Shown here: positions 23,632 to 36,051 of the stretch, piece by piece | How positions within the stretch are numbered: position 1 is the stretch's first letter | How the letters are laid out: each line of letters begins with the position of its first letter | DNA from: Adiantum capillus-veneris | Lineage: Eukaryota; Streptophyta; Polypodiopsida; Polypodiales; Pteridaceae | DNA length: 64,000 nt | Assembly: GCA_014529385.2 (NCBI GenBank) | Contig: CM043961.1 | Location: forward strand, 15,604,478 to 15,668,477 | Direction of reading: 5' to 3' | Translations under genes and position numbers: made by a program | Notes under the pieces: generated by a model | Database searches by the model: none | What the model saw: the letters and a program-made list of their open reading frames with translations, nothing else | Told to the model about the DNA's origin: nothing

Positions 23632-25638
23632 TCGAAGAGACCTAAACTAGGAAAAAACACGAGCATCTGTGTAGTTGTCCATTAACTTCCTTTAGGTTCA
23701 CCTAAAGTAAAACTTTCTTTTTAGAAACCGCATAGCTTAAGGTTGTCGTGTTTTGCTGTGTAGAGGTAGCTTGGAAGTAATCGTACTTGCCGAGTTCCTT
23801 TAGAATTGTAGGACTGTAGATTTAGATTAGTATTTGGAGAATGACTGGTAGACAAGACAAATCTTAAGATGAAGGCTTTTAAAAACATTAAAAATACAAG
23901 AAAACGAGTGTTTGTGAACACTTTCCACAACCCCATTGCATGAGAATCTAGGAGTAGGGTAAGTATGATCCGAGGTGGATTTCAGAACATTGCTCTCTCT
24001 GAAAGAATCAAGTGTGAATTGTTATTAGAAGTTGCCGAATTTCAGGTCTACGGCTAGAAATAGCCCAAAAAGACTTGAATCCACTCAATCCGACTGGAGA
24101 GTAAGCCTAAGAGTTGTCTGAACCAGTGGGTAAGCTCAAAGACACCTCGAGGTAGAAAATTTCAAGAGTTGGCCAGAACTCAGATTATTTACTTTTTCTT
24201 GACAGTTTAGGCCAAATTAAGTTTTGACTTGATTCATAGGCTTAAACTGCATCATATAAAGACTGTCTTTGAGAAAATTGCAAAAAAGTGCTCATTTCAA
24301 GCCTAAAGTTAATAATCACGATTATTAACTTTCTACTCTAAACTGACCAAGGTTCATACCATTGACTCATAGCGTGTGTACAAACAACTTTTGTAAAGGC
24401 CCAAGAGATTTGGATCACTAAACTAGGTAAAAACTAAAGTTTGTACTGACTTTTTGAATCTTGAGTATAAACATGTGTATATGTTATGATGTGATAAACA
24501 TGTGTATATGTTCAGTTGACCAAAAATTTGTCAAAAGTAAATAATCGCGATTATTTAGATCTGCCCTATTTTTCAACTTTTTTGACCAAGTCAGCATACC
24601 ACTAGCTTCACCATGTTGTAATAAGCCCACAAACCAAATTTGGTAAAGATTTGGACCACTGGAGTGAAATTTGTGACTAAAATTGCAAAGTTAGTCTGCA
24701 GACAGATAATTGATGACCATTTGACCAAAAATTGTCCAAACTTGATGAAAATTGGCTAGTGACCTTAACTTAAGGTGCTTAACGGATCTGTGTCAAAGTT
24801 GGGGCAAAAACTTACAAAAATCTAGCTGGAGTAAATAATCACGATTATTTACATCTACTTCAGAACTTGATGATTTTGCAAATTTGAGTGCATCACAAGG
24901 TCAAGCATATCAAGTAGACCTCACAAATCCATTTTGGTGAAATTTGGGTCCCAAAAGTGAGACTTAAGCCAGATTCTTGAAATCAAAGTCTGTGGACACC
25001 AAACAGTTTAATAAACTTGAACAGATTTTGTCCAAACTTGTTGAAACTTGTCCAAGGACTCTAACAAGTTGTATACTTGCCAAACCAATCAAAAAAGTGC
25101 AAAAAACTGACAAAAGTAAATAATCACGATTATTTACTTTTGCTATCTAGAGACATCAATTTTGACTCGTGAACTTATACAATGATAGACCAACATAATA
25201 TAAAGCCACATGGCAATTTTGGGTTCAATCGGATCAAAATTGATACATGTACACTTAGTTTTCAGGTTGCAGATTATACCTTTGATTTTTTGCTAAAGTC
25301 GAATTTGAAAGTCAAATTTTGACTCTCATAGCTCGATTTAAAGTGATACACAGAGACCAATCACGAGAATAGCAAAAACTCTACTGTGTTTATAGAATAA
25401 TAACTAACTTGATCAAATTTGTACAAGAATCAGGTTGCAGACGAGGAATCCATGGATTGACAGAAAGTTGCAATTGAATCAAGTGCAAATTGACGACAAG
25501 TCAATCCAAAGGTGAGTACTCTATCCAACGTTTCATAAGTCTATATGAACCTTAGATTTGGTGGTGTACTAGGAAATCAGGGCATACTTGGACAAACCTC
25601 CAATAGATTATCTACTGAAGAAAGCGTGAATCATGGAA
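23632..25638 (+). repeat. D leader: noncoding, with a degenerate tandem repeat of about 290 bp marked by a palindrome
   Basis: No gag frame. The palindrome (T)AAATAATCRCGATTATTT(A) occurs at 24310, 24537, 24832 and 25117 (a shorter form at 24310). Around it are diverged copies of AATTTGGT(A/G)AA(G/A)(A)TTTGG followed by CCA...GTGA. Spacings are 227, 295 and 285 bp. The last 150 bp before the B2 junction show no coding frame. Confidence 0.7.
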
Positions 25639-27436
25639 AGCCAAATGGGTTCTAGAACTTCAAGAGTTCGAATACACTTTTCTTGTGGAAGATAGCACAA
25701 GGGCAGGTCTTGCAGACATTCTCACATACAAAGTGAGAGAAAGGAAAGAGTCACCAAAGGCAGGAGACAAAGCTACACCACAAAATAATGAGGAGGAGAT
25801 GGACAATGCACACATTTTGTGCTTTGATGGAGCTTACCGACGACAACACGATCAGGCAGCAGGGGGGGTTCTTATTCTAAGTCCACAAAGGGAAGTTCTT
25901 GTTAAGAAAGGTATCACCTTGGAAAATGTTCATTCTAATAATGAGGTTGAGTATGTCACCTTAAAGTTGGGGCTTGAAGAATGCAGAAAACTTGGCATCG
26001 AAAGACTTATAATAAGAGGTGATTCCTTACTAGTTATTAGGCAAATCCAAGGGATATGGAAGTGCAAGAACCCTACTCTAGTGGAGTGGCTTAGACAGGT
26101 GAAGGCTTTGATAAAGAACTTTGAAGCTACACAGGTACAGCATGTTGTGAGAACCCTCAACAAGGAAGCAGATTATCTCGCCAATGAGAAACTTCAGATC
26201 ATGGTGGGAGGTGTGAAGCTCTACGAACCAAAGTACCAAGGCCAAGAGGAATTGAAGGACATCATATTTTTCCTCCAAACTGGTGAGTGCCCTAAACACT
26301 TGGATAAAGTGCAAAGGCATAGGTTGGTAAAAAAGGCAACTCCTTACCAACTCATAGGAGATGATCTGTATCATAAAGGGAAAGATTTGGTGCTAAGAAG
26401 GGTGCCCTCTGTTCAAGAAATAGGGAGAATCCTCTTTTCATGCCATGATGATGTCTGTGGGGGTCATTTTTCTCATGATATTACAAACAGGAAGATTTTG
26501 CAAGCAGGGTTTGTTTGGCCAAGTCTACACCGTGATGTCCGGCATTGGTGTAAGTCATGCAAAGGTTGTCAGATTGCTGGAAATCGACGACTCACTTACG
26601 AACCTCGAGTTCCAATAATTTCGTATGGTCCTTTTGAGAAGTGGGGTGTGGATGCAATAGGCCCAATACCTCGCACATCTATCAGGAAGGTCTTCATCAT
26701 TGTGGGAGTAGATTACATGACACGATGGGCGGAGGCAGCAAGTACAACACGAATTACAGCCGAGGAGGTATCAAAATTTATCTTTGATCACATATGCAGT
26801 AGATTCGGCACACCATTAGAGATTTTGTCAGATCGTGGTCCAGGGTTTAGAGCAGAGCTCCTAGATAATCTTTTGACAAAGTTAAAAGTCAAACATTTGC
26901 ATTCTACACCTTACTACCCTCAGTGCAATGGGTTGGTTGAAAAGGTGAATGGAATGATATGTAAGATCATTTCTAAGCAGATTGCAGATCGACCAAACGA
27001 CTGGGATCATCATTTGACCGCAGCTCTATGGGCATACAGAACATCTTTCAAGGTATCCACTCAATTCACTCCTTTTCATTTGGTATATGGACAGGAGGCA
27101 CTCCTTCCTATTGAGGTGGAGATTGCAAGCCTACGCATTCTCTCACGGGGAGCAAAGAGGCCAAAAGAAGCTTTGCAGGAAAGAATTTTAGATCTTCAAC
27201 GACTTGAGCTTGATAGAGAAGAGTCCATCGACTATTACATTGCCCAAGCCACAAGCCAAAGGGACAAAATCAACAAGAAGCTCAAGGGGAAAGGATTGAA
27301 GGAAGGTATGTTGGTTCTTCGCTATGATAACCGACTTGATACTCGACTTGACAAAAAGTTTTTGCAAAGATGGGAGGGACCTTTCATGATAAAAACAAAT
27401 TTTGGGAATGGTAGTTACAGATTAGTAGATTTATGA
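25639..27436 (+). pseudogene. B2 extra copy: RNase H end, second RNase H (aRNH) and integrase
   Basis: The frame open from 25685 to 27436 (583 codons) covers the end of RNase H, aRNH (C-F-D-G-A-Y near 25820, N-N-E-V-E-Y near 25938, R-G-D-S-L-L near 26018, K-E-A-D-Y-L-A near 26163) and integrase: H2C2 zinc finger from G-G-H-F-S near 26458 to C-K-S-C-K-G-C near 26550-26575, core with V-D-A-I-G-P near 26647, S-D-R-G-P-G-F near 26828 and V-E-K-V-N-G near 26938, and C-terminal W-E-G-P-F near 27370. It ends at TGA 27434-27436, where the right copy has TCA (Ser), so it lacks about 78 residues. It has no upstream gag, protease or RT, so it is a truncated duplicate. Confidence 0.88.
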
Positions 27437-27830
27437 GGAAAAATCCACAAGACCAGAGTCAATGGATGGAGATTAAAGCCCTACTTTCAACGTATCAATC
27501 CGTTGATAGGAAGTCATCTACCTACATCGTCTAAGCTCCAAATTGGCATGGCTCCCTTCGGCTTGGCAAATGCTCCACCTATTTTTAAAGCTTTGATGTG
27601 CAAAGAAGAACCAACCTTGGAATCTCAACATACCCAAGGCAACCCTCCCATCTCCGATTTATGGGATTGAGGTAATGAAAAGCAGGTCTAATGGAGTAAA
27701 AGAGTGTATATCACTCCTCCTTTTTTTAGAAAAAGAAAGAAGAAAAAAAAAGAAAAAAAAAGAAAAAGGAAAGAACTCTTTTGTTTCATCTAGGAGCATG
27801 AATGATCCTAGATGAAGGGGAGGGCTAATA
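27437..27830 (+). other. End of B2 integrase frame, A-rich stretch and polypurine tract
   Basis: The frame continues past the stop to a TGA near 27670 in the intact sibling. An A/G-rich run at 27729-27775 follows, and GATGAAGGGGAGGGCTAA (27811-27828) is the polypurine tract just before the LTR, matched at 49814-49833. Confidence 0.7.
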
Positions 27831-28873
27831 TGAGTAGCGTTAAATGGTAACCTTGCATTTGAACTACATTTCTACTCAAATGTATATATTTTTTATCAAA
27901 GTTTTAACCTAGTGTTCATTCTCTCTTTCCGTAATAGCCTTTTTCCATACAAACACCTTACCCTTCTTAGATCTTTATGCATTTACATCATATTTCTCTC
28001 TTCATGCTAAATGTAAATAGTAAACTTAATTCTACTCTCCTAGTTTTTTTCTGCATATTCTTTTAACTAATTACCTTTACTAATTTAAATAGCTATCTAC
28101 ATCCCATAATTTGTAAATAAATAATTTATGGGCACTTATCTTACCCATCTTCTCTCAAGGGTAGGGTTAACCTTGTAGGCCTTCCCTTCCCCACCACTAT
28201 GTGACCCAACTCTTGGATCATTTACTTGTGTTGGTCAACAAATCTTAAATATAATGTATATCCCCAATAAATCAAACTTTATTGGAGCCTACCTCATTTG
28301 TTTAAGGTGGATTCTCTTTTGAAAAAAAGCATGCTACACCTTGGATGTATGCTAAAGGGCCCCCTACAAGGAGACTTGGTTCAAAAGGTGTTTTGGATGC
28401 ATTTTGAATGCCTTAGCTCATGGGTATACTTGAGGAACACTCCAAAATCAGCTTAAACACTTTGAGAAGGTCAACTTTGCCTTTTACAGCACCCAATTCT
28501 GAGTTACAGGCTGAAAGTTATGGTGAAAACAAGGTGCTGCGGACACTGTTACTGCAGGTCAAAGTTACAATCACATAAACCACAAAGGTGAAAAGTTTTC
28601 TGGACTTCTCCAACATTCTAAAATACCAATGGGGAGTTAAAAACCACTTGCATGTGGAGGGGTCGGCTCAAGATGCTTCCAGAGACACAACAAACAGGAT
28701 GGGGACACTCTGCAGGAGCCACTGGAGGGACATCATGGTGGGGCCCACATACATTATCAACCCTTATGGAGCCTCCATGACTTAAAAGGCTATTTTTAAT
28801 GAAAAAATAAGTCCCTTAATTGCATAATTGAAGGAATGGTCAAAAGAGAACCTAACTATGGTTAATTACCTAC
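27831..28873 (+). repeat. B2 left LTR, first part (split by A1)
   Basis: Starts TGAGTAGCGT. Identical in layout to 49834-50877. The LTR continues at 42732 after the A1 insertion; joined length about 2058 bp against 2023 bp for the right LTR, the difference mostly from the GT microsatellite. Ends are TGAG...CTCA. Confidence 0.92.
28869..28873. repeat. 5-bp target-site duplication of A1, left (CCTAC)
   Basis: CCTAC also follows A1 at 42727-42731; the right B2 LTR has it once, at 50873-50877, which is the preinsertion site. Confidence 0.95.
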
Positions 28874-29515
<642 letters not shown>

Positions 29516-29530
29516 TGCCCCCCTTCCTGA
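29516..29530 (-). other. A1 polypurine tract
   Basis: Minus strand GGAAGGGGGGCA directly before the 3' LTR. Confidence 0.75.
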
Positions 29531-30887
29531 TGTAGATTCCGTCCTCGGAAGCTATTGAGTTGAAGTTCGTTCGTCGAGGTGGAAGAGCATTTGAGATGAA
29601 TGTTCTTAGCCTTCTTCACTCACTGCAAAATCAAACAACATTGGCACAGTAATTGCATTCTCATAAGTGAGTAAAAAGCATATGCAGTTTTAGGTAGACA
29701 AATTGATTGGTAAAAGAATTTCAAACAATTTGTCAGCAATGAACATTAAATTGCAATGTAATCAAATGCATAAACACATGTAAAGGTAAAAAATTAAACA
29801 AGTCTGGGATCGCTTATTTGACGGTCGAAAGGCACTAGAGATCGAATATTAATACCATGGGTAAGCTTCTTAATTTTCTGTGGTCAATTAAGTTGTTTAA
29901 TCGCGAGAGCCAAGTATTCATGTTCGAGGGCTGACTGGAGGCTATATCTAGAAGACCTTGTAGTTAAGCTACCATAAAAGGAATTTCTCATGAAATAATC
30001 GCCTGACTGATTACTTTTTCTTTGACCCCCCAAAGTCTTTTCACAGTGATTCAATTTGATGTGTGTGCTTATTTTGTATGCCTTGGGTTTTTTGCTTTTC
30101 AAGGAAAAGCGCCCACACTGGGAACCTCTAGGGCTCTAGTACCATAGGCAATACATGTGAGTGAAGTACCAAATCAAGCTGAGATTTCTCTTCCAGCTTA
30201 AGATTTTACAGTGTGGCACTTTGATTTTTTGTTTGTTCATTTTCAGCATTTTAATTTTGTAACTTTGGGGGGTCATATAACACTGATACACCTCCCTAGG
30301 CTCATCACACTAGTTAACTCCCTTTAAAATACTTAAGCTAAAGGTCAATAGGGTCAAGCCCACTAGAAAGCCCTAGTACATTTCACACAATGCTGCCTAA
30401 ATCGGATTAAGAACCTAAGTAACCGTTGATTATTAGGAAGGCATTCCCCATAGTATTAAGAGAAGATCTCTAACACCTAACTTGGTCAAACTAGCTTAGT
30501 CGGACTGCTTGATTTTTAAACCTAGACAAGTGATTATGACAAAAAATTACATTGAATTAAATGTTTGATACTAAGAAAATGCGGTGAATATTAGGCTACC
30601 AATCACAATTAAAGCAGACAATCATAGATGCAAAAAAGATAAGGGGCAATGCTAATGGACAAGAAACACCTGTTTGTGTCGATGGTCGCGCTTGATTTGA
30701 AGAGTGAGTCGAGATAAAGATTCCATGAAGGTCCAAATCCTATCAATAGCAACACGCTCCTGTACACACTAGGAAACAAAAGGAATACCTCCAAGAGGCA
30801 CATTAGTGGGAAAAGGTACCAACACTTATTGAACACAACAAAAAACATAAGGAACCCTAACCTAATTATTTGCCCTCCCCTAGAGAG
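29531..30887. other. A1 3' noncoding region
   Basis: AT-rich, only short frames (29884-30102 and 30609-30848 on the minus strand) without recognisable motifs. I see no gene. Confidence 0.6.
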
Positions 30888-31310
30888 TCAAGGGAATAGG
30901 ATATTGTAGAGGTTGGGGGGAAACCCTAAGGCTAAACCCCTATCCTCGTCGTCGAGATAAACAAAGTCATCATCCATGAGACCATATGTGCCATCCGTGT
31001 AGTCGTGTAAATTTTCTTCTTCATCATAGGTGCCCATGTTTACTAAGAAGGTCACTAGACGCCTATAGTCATCTTGGTCAAAAGGGTAGGCTTGTGCAAT
31101 GGGAGAAACGCTCTCTACTAAGTATGGATCAGACGTGGTCAAGAGACGTATCATCCATTCTAACTCCTCAAAATTTCTCTCACATGCTAGCGTACCTATC
31201 AAATCCCATTCACATGCAAGCACTGGAAAGACCATGTGAAATATTTGTGAAAAGTAACGAGGGTACCTCTCACCCAAGGCAGGAGTGGATGACTCTAGCG
31301 TACTAGCCAT
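30888..31310 (-). CDS. A1 3' ORF of 140 codons, unknown
   Basis: Opens with ATG at 31308-31310 (M-A-S-T-L-E-S-S-T-P-A-L-G) and runs to TAG/TAA at 30888; the frame extends 12 codons further upstream without an ATG. It lies between pol and the 3' LTR, where Athila-type elements carry an env-like or extra ORF. Composition is acidic (D-D-Y-R-R, D-E-E-E-N, D-D-D-F-V-Y-L-D-D-E-D) with no signal peptide or membrane segment, so an envelope role is not supported. No family recognised. That it stays open, in an element with only three nonsense codons, gives mild support for coding. Confidence 0.45.
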   Translation of the reverse strand: MASTLESSTPALGERYPRYFSQIFHMVFPVLACEWDLIGTLACERNFEELEWMIRLLTTSDPYLVESVSPIAQAYPFDQDDYRRLVTFLVNMGTYDEEENLHDYTDGTYGLMDDDFVYLDDEDRGLALGFPPNLYNILFP

Positions 31311-31685
31311 ATCTGTACACGCAAATAGATGATGGTTAGAGTGCAAATATTACAAGGGTCGTGTTCTTGTGCATAATTTGTTTTTATGATTTGTGTGGCT
31401 CTTGCTCTTTTAATTTTTTATCTTGTTTTTGTGAGTATAAGGCTTTATATATGCATTCCCTAAGATCGGAGATTAAGAGGTCAGGGAGAAAGGTTGAGAG
31501 GGAAGCAAGTGAATGATGGATGTCCACAAACACTCCCCCCTTCCTTGGGTAGATCATACCGTTTGAAATGATGTCGTCACCCTTTGAAACCAATTGTTCC
31601 AGTTGGTAATAGGTGAGGATTTTTGCCAGTAGTTTTCTATTACCCTAGGTGCCTCGTCAAGTTGCAAGGGTGGTAAGGTACTCTC
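31311..31685 (-). other. Spacer between A1 pol and the 3' ORF
   Basis: One short minus frame (31384-31593, 69 codons, includes I-Y-P-R-K-G-G-V-F-V-D-I-H) of unclear status; otherwise nothing seen. Confidence 0.4.
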
Positions 31686-34600
31686 CTAGGATCGAACTTG
31701 AAGTGGTTCATCACGTGATTCTTGAACATTGGGAGGTGTGGATTCTTTTGTAGCTTCATGGAGGTCCATTACTATAGATGGAGGCTGTGTAGAAGCTTTT
31801 ACCTCTATGGATGTATTACATGAGGAGCTAGAAGCTTCATGGAACTCCCCCCTTCCTGAGCTAGGTGGAATAAATTGGTTTTGCCTTGGAGCCCAAACTA
31901 GCTCTGGACTAGGTGTGTAGCATTCTGTGATCTTTCCCTTCCCACGGTCTGCCATTGGCTTTAGCATTACACTGTTTGACTCATATGGGTTTGTTGTCGA
32001 TAGGGAAGGACACATTTTACGTTTAGGTACCCAAATTTGCTCATTTCCATCATAGTAGCCTTGGGCTTCTAATAATTGTTTTGGAATCCATCGTGATTTG
32101 GTCTTGACTCTCCTAGGGCGCGCTCTTGGTTTTCCCAGGAAATTTTTTCTTGGAATGGATGGGAGGGTTGAGGTAGTTGGAAGTAAGGCCTTGGGGACCC
32201 ATTGATATGTACTCTTAGGTCGTGCAGGTTGAGTACTTGCAATATTACTGCTTGCTACAACTACAAGTGTTGAAGTGCTAGGTTCATGGGTAGCTCGCAA
32301 AGACGAGTTAACCACCTTGGCTTGTGAATGTTGGCTATCCTTCAACTTTGCTAGAGTTTGCAACGTAGGTGACTTTGCTTGAATGATAGGGGTAAGAGTC
32401 GGTGGTCGCGTCGTGACACTAACAGTATCCCAATCAATAGTGCATTTGGTTGCCAACATCCACGTGCGTCCCAGGTTTACATTGCCTTCCATAGCTCCCA
32501 CGGGCATGACTAGAAACCTCTGCACTATGCTTCCATTGTCATAGACAACAGGGGTCTGAAGGACTCCAAGAATAGCAGTTTTCTTTTTATTAATGCCCTT
32601 GACTTGCATCGTACTCGGGGATAGGGTCGGTTTCCCTAATTGACACCAAACTCCATAGGATAACAAATTGTGTTTAGCTCCCGTATCTAATAAGGCATTG
32701 TATAGTACTTTCCCATAGGGGCTATTTAGCTCAATTGGGTATCGTAGGGGTGGCTCAGATTCTAATGAGTCGTCATCTGTGTCCTCGAAAAATGCTTGCG
32801 TGATTCCCAGATTAGCCTCTCGTTGGCGTCTAAGACGTTGTTGTCGTTCTCGAGCCTCAACTCTTGCTTGGATTTTTTTAAGCTCTGCTTGTTCTTTGGC
32901 AGCCTTCTTTTGATGGATGGCTTGCAACTCTTCCTGGCTTAGAGGATCATAATATCTTTTGAATTTACTCCCATTAAGGAATCCAATGGTTTCAACTCCA
33001 TCTAGAGTCTCCACATGAATGGTACCTTGCGGGGTAATTTCACACACTCGATATGGTCCCTTACCAGCGTATTTCAATTTCTTCTTTTCATTACGTACCC
33101 CGTACATAAGAACTTTATCACCAACCTTGATGTCTTTATCCTTTAAATGGCTATCAAACCACTTCTTTCTCCTATCCTTTTCCACTAAAGCATTTCGCAC
33201 AGCTAATTGCTTTTCTTCATCTAGCCTTTCCAGGATATATAATCGCTCCACTAAGGGATTACCATCCCAACCTTCTTGAGAAGCTACTCGAAGACTAGGA
33301 ATGACAAACTCCCATGGCATAACTGCTTCTTGGCCATACACCATTTTAAACGGTGTGCAATTAATAGCAACTTTATACGCAGTACGATAAGCCCATAAAG
33401 CTGATGTAAGCTTTAGGTCCCAATCAGTGCGATGAGCCTCGACTGTCTTTGTCAAAATGGAGATGAGAGTTTTGTTGGTACTCTCAGCGTGGCCATTTGC
33501 TTGGGGATAATAGGGTGTAGACTTGTGGTGAGATATCATGAAGTTTGATGTGAGTTCTTTTATTACTTCATTTATAAAATGAGTTCCATTGTCACTCACA
33601 AGTTCAAAGGGGCATCCCAAACGTGTGATAATGTTCTCAAAGAGGAACTTAGCTGTTGTTTTTGCATCCGCCTTCCGTGTTGCTTTTGCTTCAGCCCATT
33701 TGGTTACATAGTCGGTAGCCACAATGATATATTGTGATTGCGTGTTACGTGCAGCCGGACTAATCAGTCCTACAAAGTCTAAGCCCCACTTTTCAAATGG
33801 TTGGGTTACCTTGATGGGATGTAGAGGCATCCTATCCCTTCTTTGTGGCTTGTTGAAGCGTTGGCATTCATCACATCCCTTTGCAAAAAGTGATGCATCC
33901 TTAAACAGAGTGGGCCACCAATAGCCTGACTGTAAGATCTTTCGGGCAGTCAACTTTCCTGAAAAGTGACCACCAGCTACGCCCATGTGTGCCTCTTGTA
34001 GAATATATAAATACTCATCCTTGCAGGCACAACGTCTAAGAACATCATCTTTTCCTCTCTTATAGAGAGTTCCAGCCAGTAAGCAATAGGGTTCGCATTC
34101 CTTGATTAATTTTCGAGCTATATCTTTTCGCAGTTCTTTGGGTGGAAAACCATTAACTAAGAAGTTAACAATCTTTTCACTCCATTCAGGCGTTGTCTCA
34201 ACAATGAACAAAGGAGTATTAGGCAATTCATCATCAACCCCCGTAGGAGCTTCGCCATTAGGGATACGAGATAAATGATCCGCCATGACATGTTTCCTCC
34301 CAGGCCTCACAACAACGGTGAAGTCAAACTCAAGAAGAATTAACAACCATAGTGTAATTCGACCTGTGGAACACGGCTTGTTTACCAAATATAGCAATGC
34401 TTGATGATCAACATAAAACACAAACTTGGTAGCGAGAAGGTAATAGCGAAATTTCTTTACTGCGTAAATCATAGCTAGACCTTCGCGCTCTGTAGTAGTG
34501 TAGTTCATCTCGGCATCATTTAATTGGCGACTTGCAAAGCTAATAGGGTAGTCCAATTTATGGTCTCCTGGTTGAGTTAGAACACACCCAATAGCAAAAT

Positions 34601-35984
34601 TTGATGCATCAATATGCACATGAAAAGGTACATTCCAATCGGGTGTTCGCAGGATTGGAGCACTTGTTAGGGCCTTCTTTAATAACTCATAAGATTGATG
34701 ACATTCTTCCGTCCAGTGAAACTCGATAAGAAGCTTGTACAATGGACGTGCTATCTCGGCAAAGTTTAAAATAAATCTTCGATAATAACCAACATGGCCC
34801 ATAAATCTTTGAACTCCTTTATAGTTCGTAGATGGTGGCAAATCGGCAATGGCTTTAATCTTACTCTCATCTGTGGATATCCCGTTCTTGGACACTATAT
34901 GCCCTAAAATGACTCCATGCTTAACCCAAAATTGGCATTTGAAAGGGTTCAATGAGATGCGATAAAATCTGCACCTTTCAAATATTTTCCGTAGATATAA
35001 CAAATGCTTCTCCCAAGAAGAATAAACACAAAGGTCGTCTAGGAAAGCTTCACAAAACTCCCTTAGAAATTCTTTAAACGCAGTGTTTATTAATCGTTGG
35101 AATGTAGCAGGGGCATTCGTTAAGCCAAAAGCCATAACACGAAATGCAAACACTCCAAACTCTGTGATAAAAGCAGTTTTAGCTTGGTCCTCTAATGCAA
35201 TTGTGATTTGATTGTAACCAAAGTACCCATCTAAAAAGCTATAAGCTTCCTTGCCCGCAACTCTTTCAAGCACATGTTCTAAATATGGCAAGGGATAATG
35301 ATCTCTCCTAGTAGCTACATTAACTTTCTTGAGGTCCACGCACACTCTTAGTTTCCCATTCTTTTTTGGCACAATGACTATTGGAGAAACCCATTCTGAG
35401 TGCTCAATAGGGTATATGAATCCACAGTGGATAAGTTTTTCAATCTCCTCTTATACAATTTTGGCGTACTTAGGATTCATTGGATAGGGTCGTTTCTGGA
35501 CGGGTTTAGCAGTGTTGATCATGGGAATTGTATGTTGCACCACAGAAGGTGGAACGCCCTTCATGTCATGATATGTCCAAGCAAAGATATCCTTGTATTC
35601 CTTGAGGAGCTCCTTAAGTACAGCCTCTTCAGTTTCGGTAAGGTCTTGAGCAATAAAGACTGGTTTAGACTCCTCACCTGGTTCTGCTAATTCTATCTCT
35701 TTAACTACCGCTGGACCATCATAGACTCCACTGCTTTCATTGGTAGGTATTCGTTGGGCCTTGGCATACACAACCTTTCGCTCCCCCGTGGTATAAGATT
35801 TAAAATGTTCAGGAGCCATATGTAAGTCAGCAGGCTCTTGTCCTGACGGAGACCTTTCTTTTAGTTCTGCCTCCTTTTGTTGTTGTGCTAACTCTCGGTT
35901 TTGACGTCTTCTTATAGTTCGACTCAATTTCGGCTCTGTAACCTCCAATTGAGCGAGGTCAATGGGTCGCGGGCTGCACCACAT
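31686..35984 (-). pseudogene. A1 pol: linker, RT, RNase H, integrase, second protease (PR2), W-x-P-K tail
   Basis: One frame from 35984 to 31686 broken only by TAA 35451-35453 (Gln codon in A2). Linker 35984-35451; the 1228-codon part then carries RT (C-V-D-L-K-K-V-N; F-L-D-D box at residues 110-113; F-M-G-H-V-G-Y-Y-R-R-F), RNase H at about 245-375 with D-A-S-N, E-R-E-G, V-D-H-Q and A-D-H-L-S acidic residues all present, integrase H2C2 at about 465-510 and core with L-D-F-V-G, V-S-D-N-G and A-E-S-T-N, and then PR2: L-L-D-T-G-A-K-H-N with D-T-G at residues 896-898 (32679-32687) and N-L-G-R-T-W-M about 90 residues on. The last 230 residues are Ser/Thr/Pro-rich with four W-(V/I/A)-P-(K/R) motifs. 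A pol ending in a protease instead of a chromodomain is unusual. Frame differs from gag by one base. Confidence 0.92.
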
Positions 35985-36051
35985 GACACTCTAGAGATGT
36001 TCACCCCAATTGTCTACTAGCTTTTGATGAGCATCACATGCCCCTAGATAG

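Noticed and set aside
24300-25140. CRISPR-like array of regularly spaced palindromes
   Set aside because: Spacing is 227-295 bp and the spacers are themselves related; eukaryotic retrotransposon context. It is a degenerate tandem repeat.
30888-31346. Envelope-like protein in A1
   Set aside because: No signal peptide or transmembrane segment; composition is acidic.
31686-35372. PR2 as a captured host aspartic protease gene
   Set aside because: Short retropepsin-like layout with a single D-T-G, and the same place in two families; more like duplication of a retroelement protease. Not excluded without a tree.
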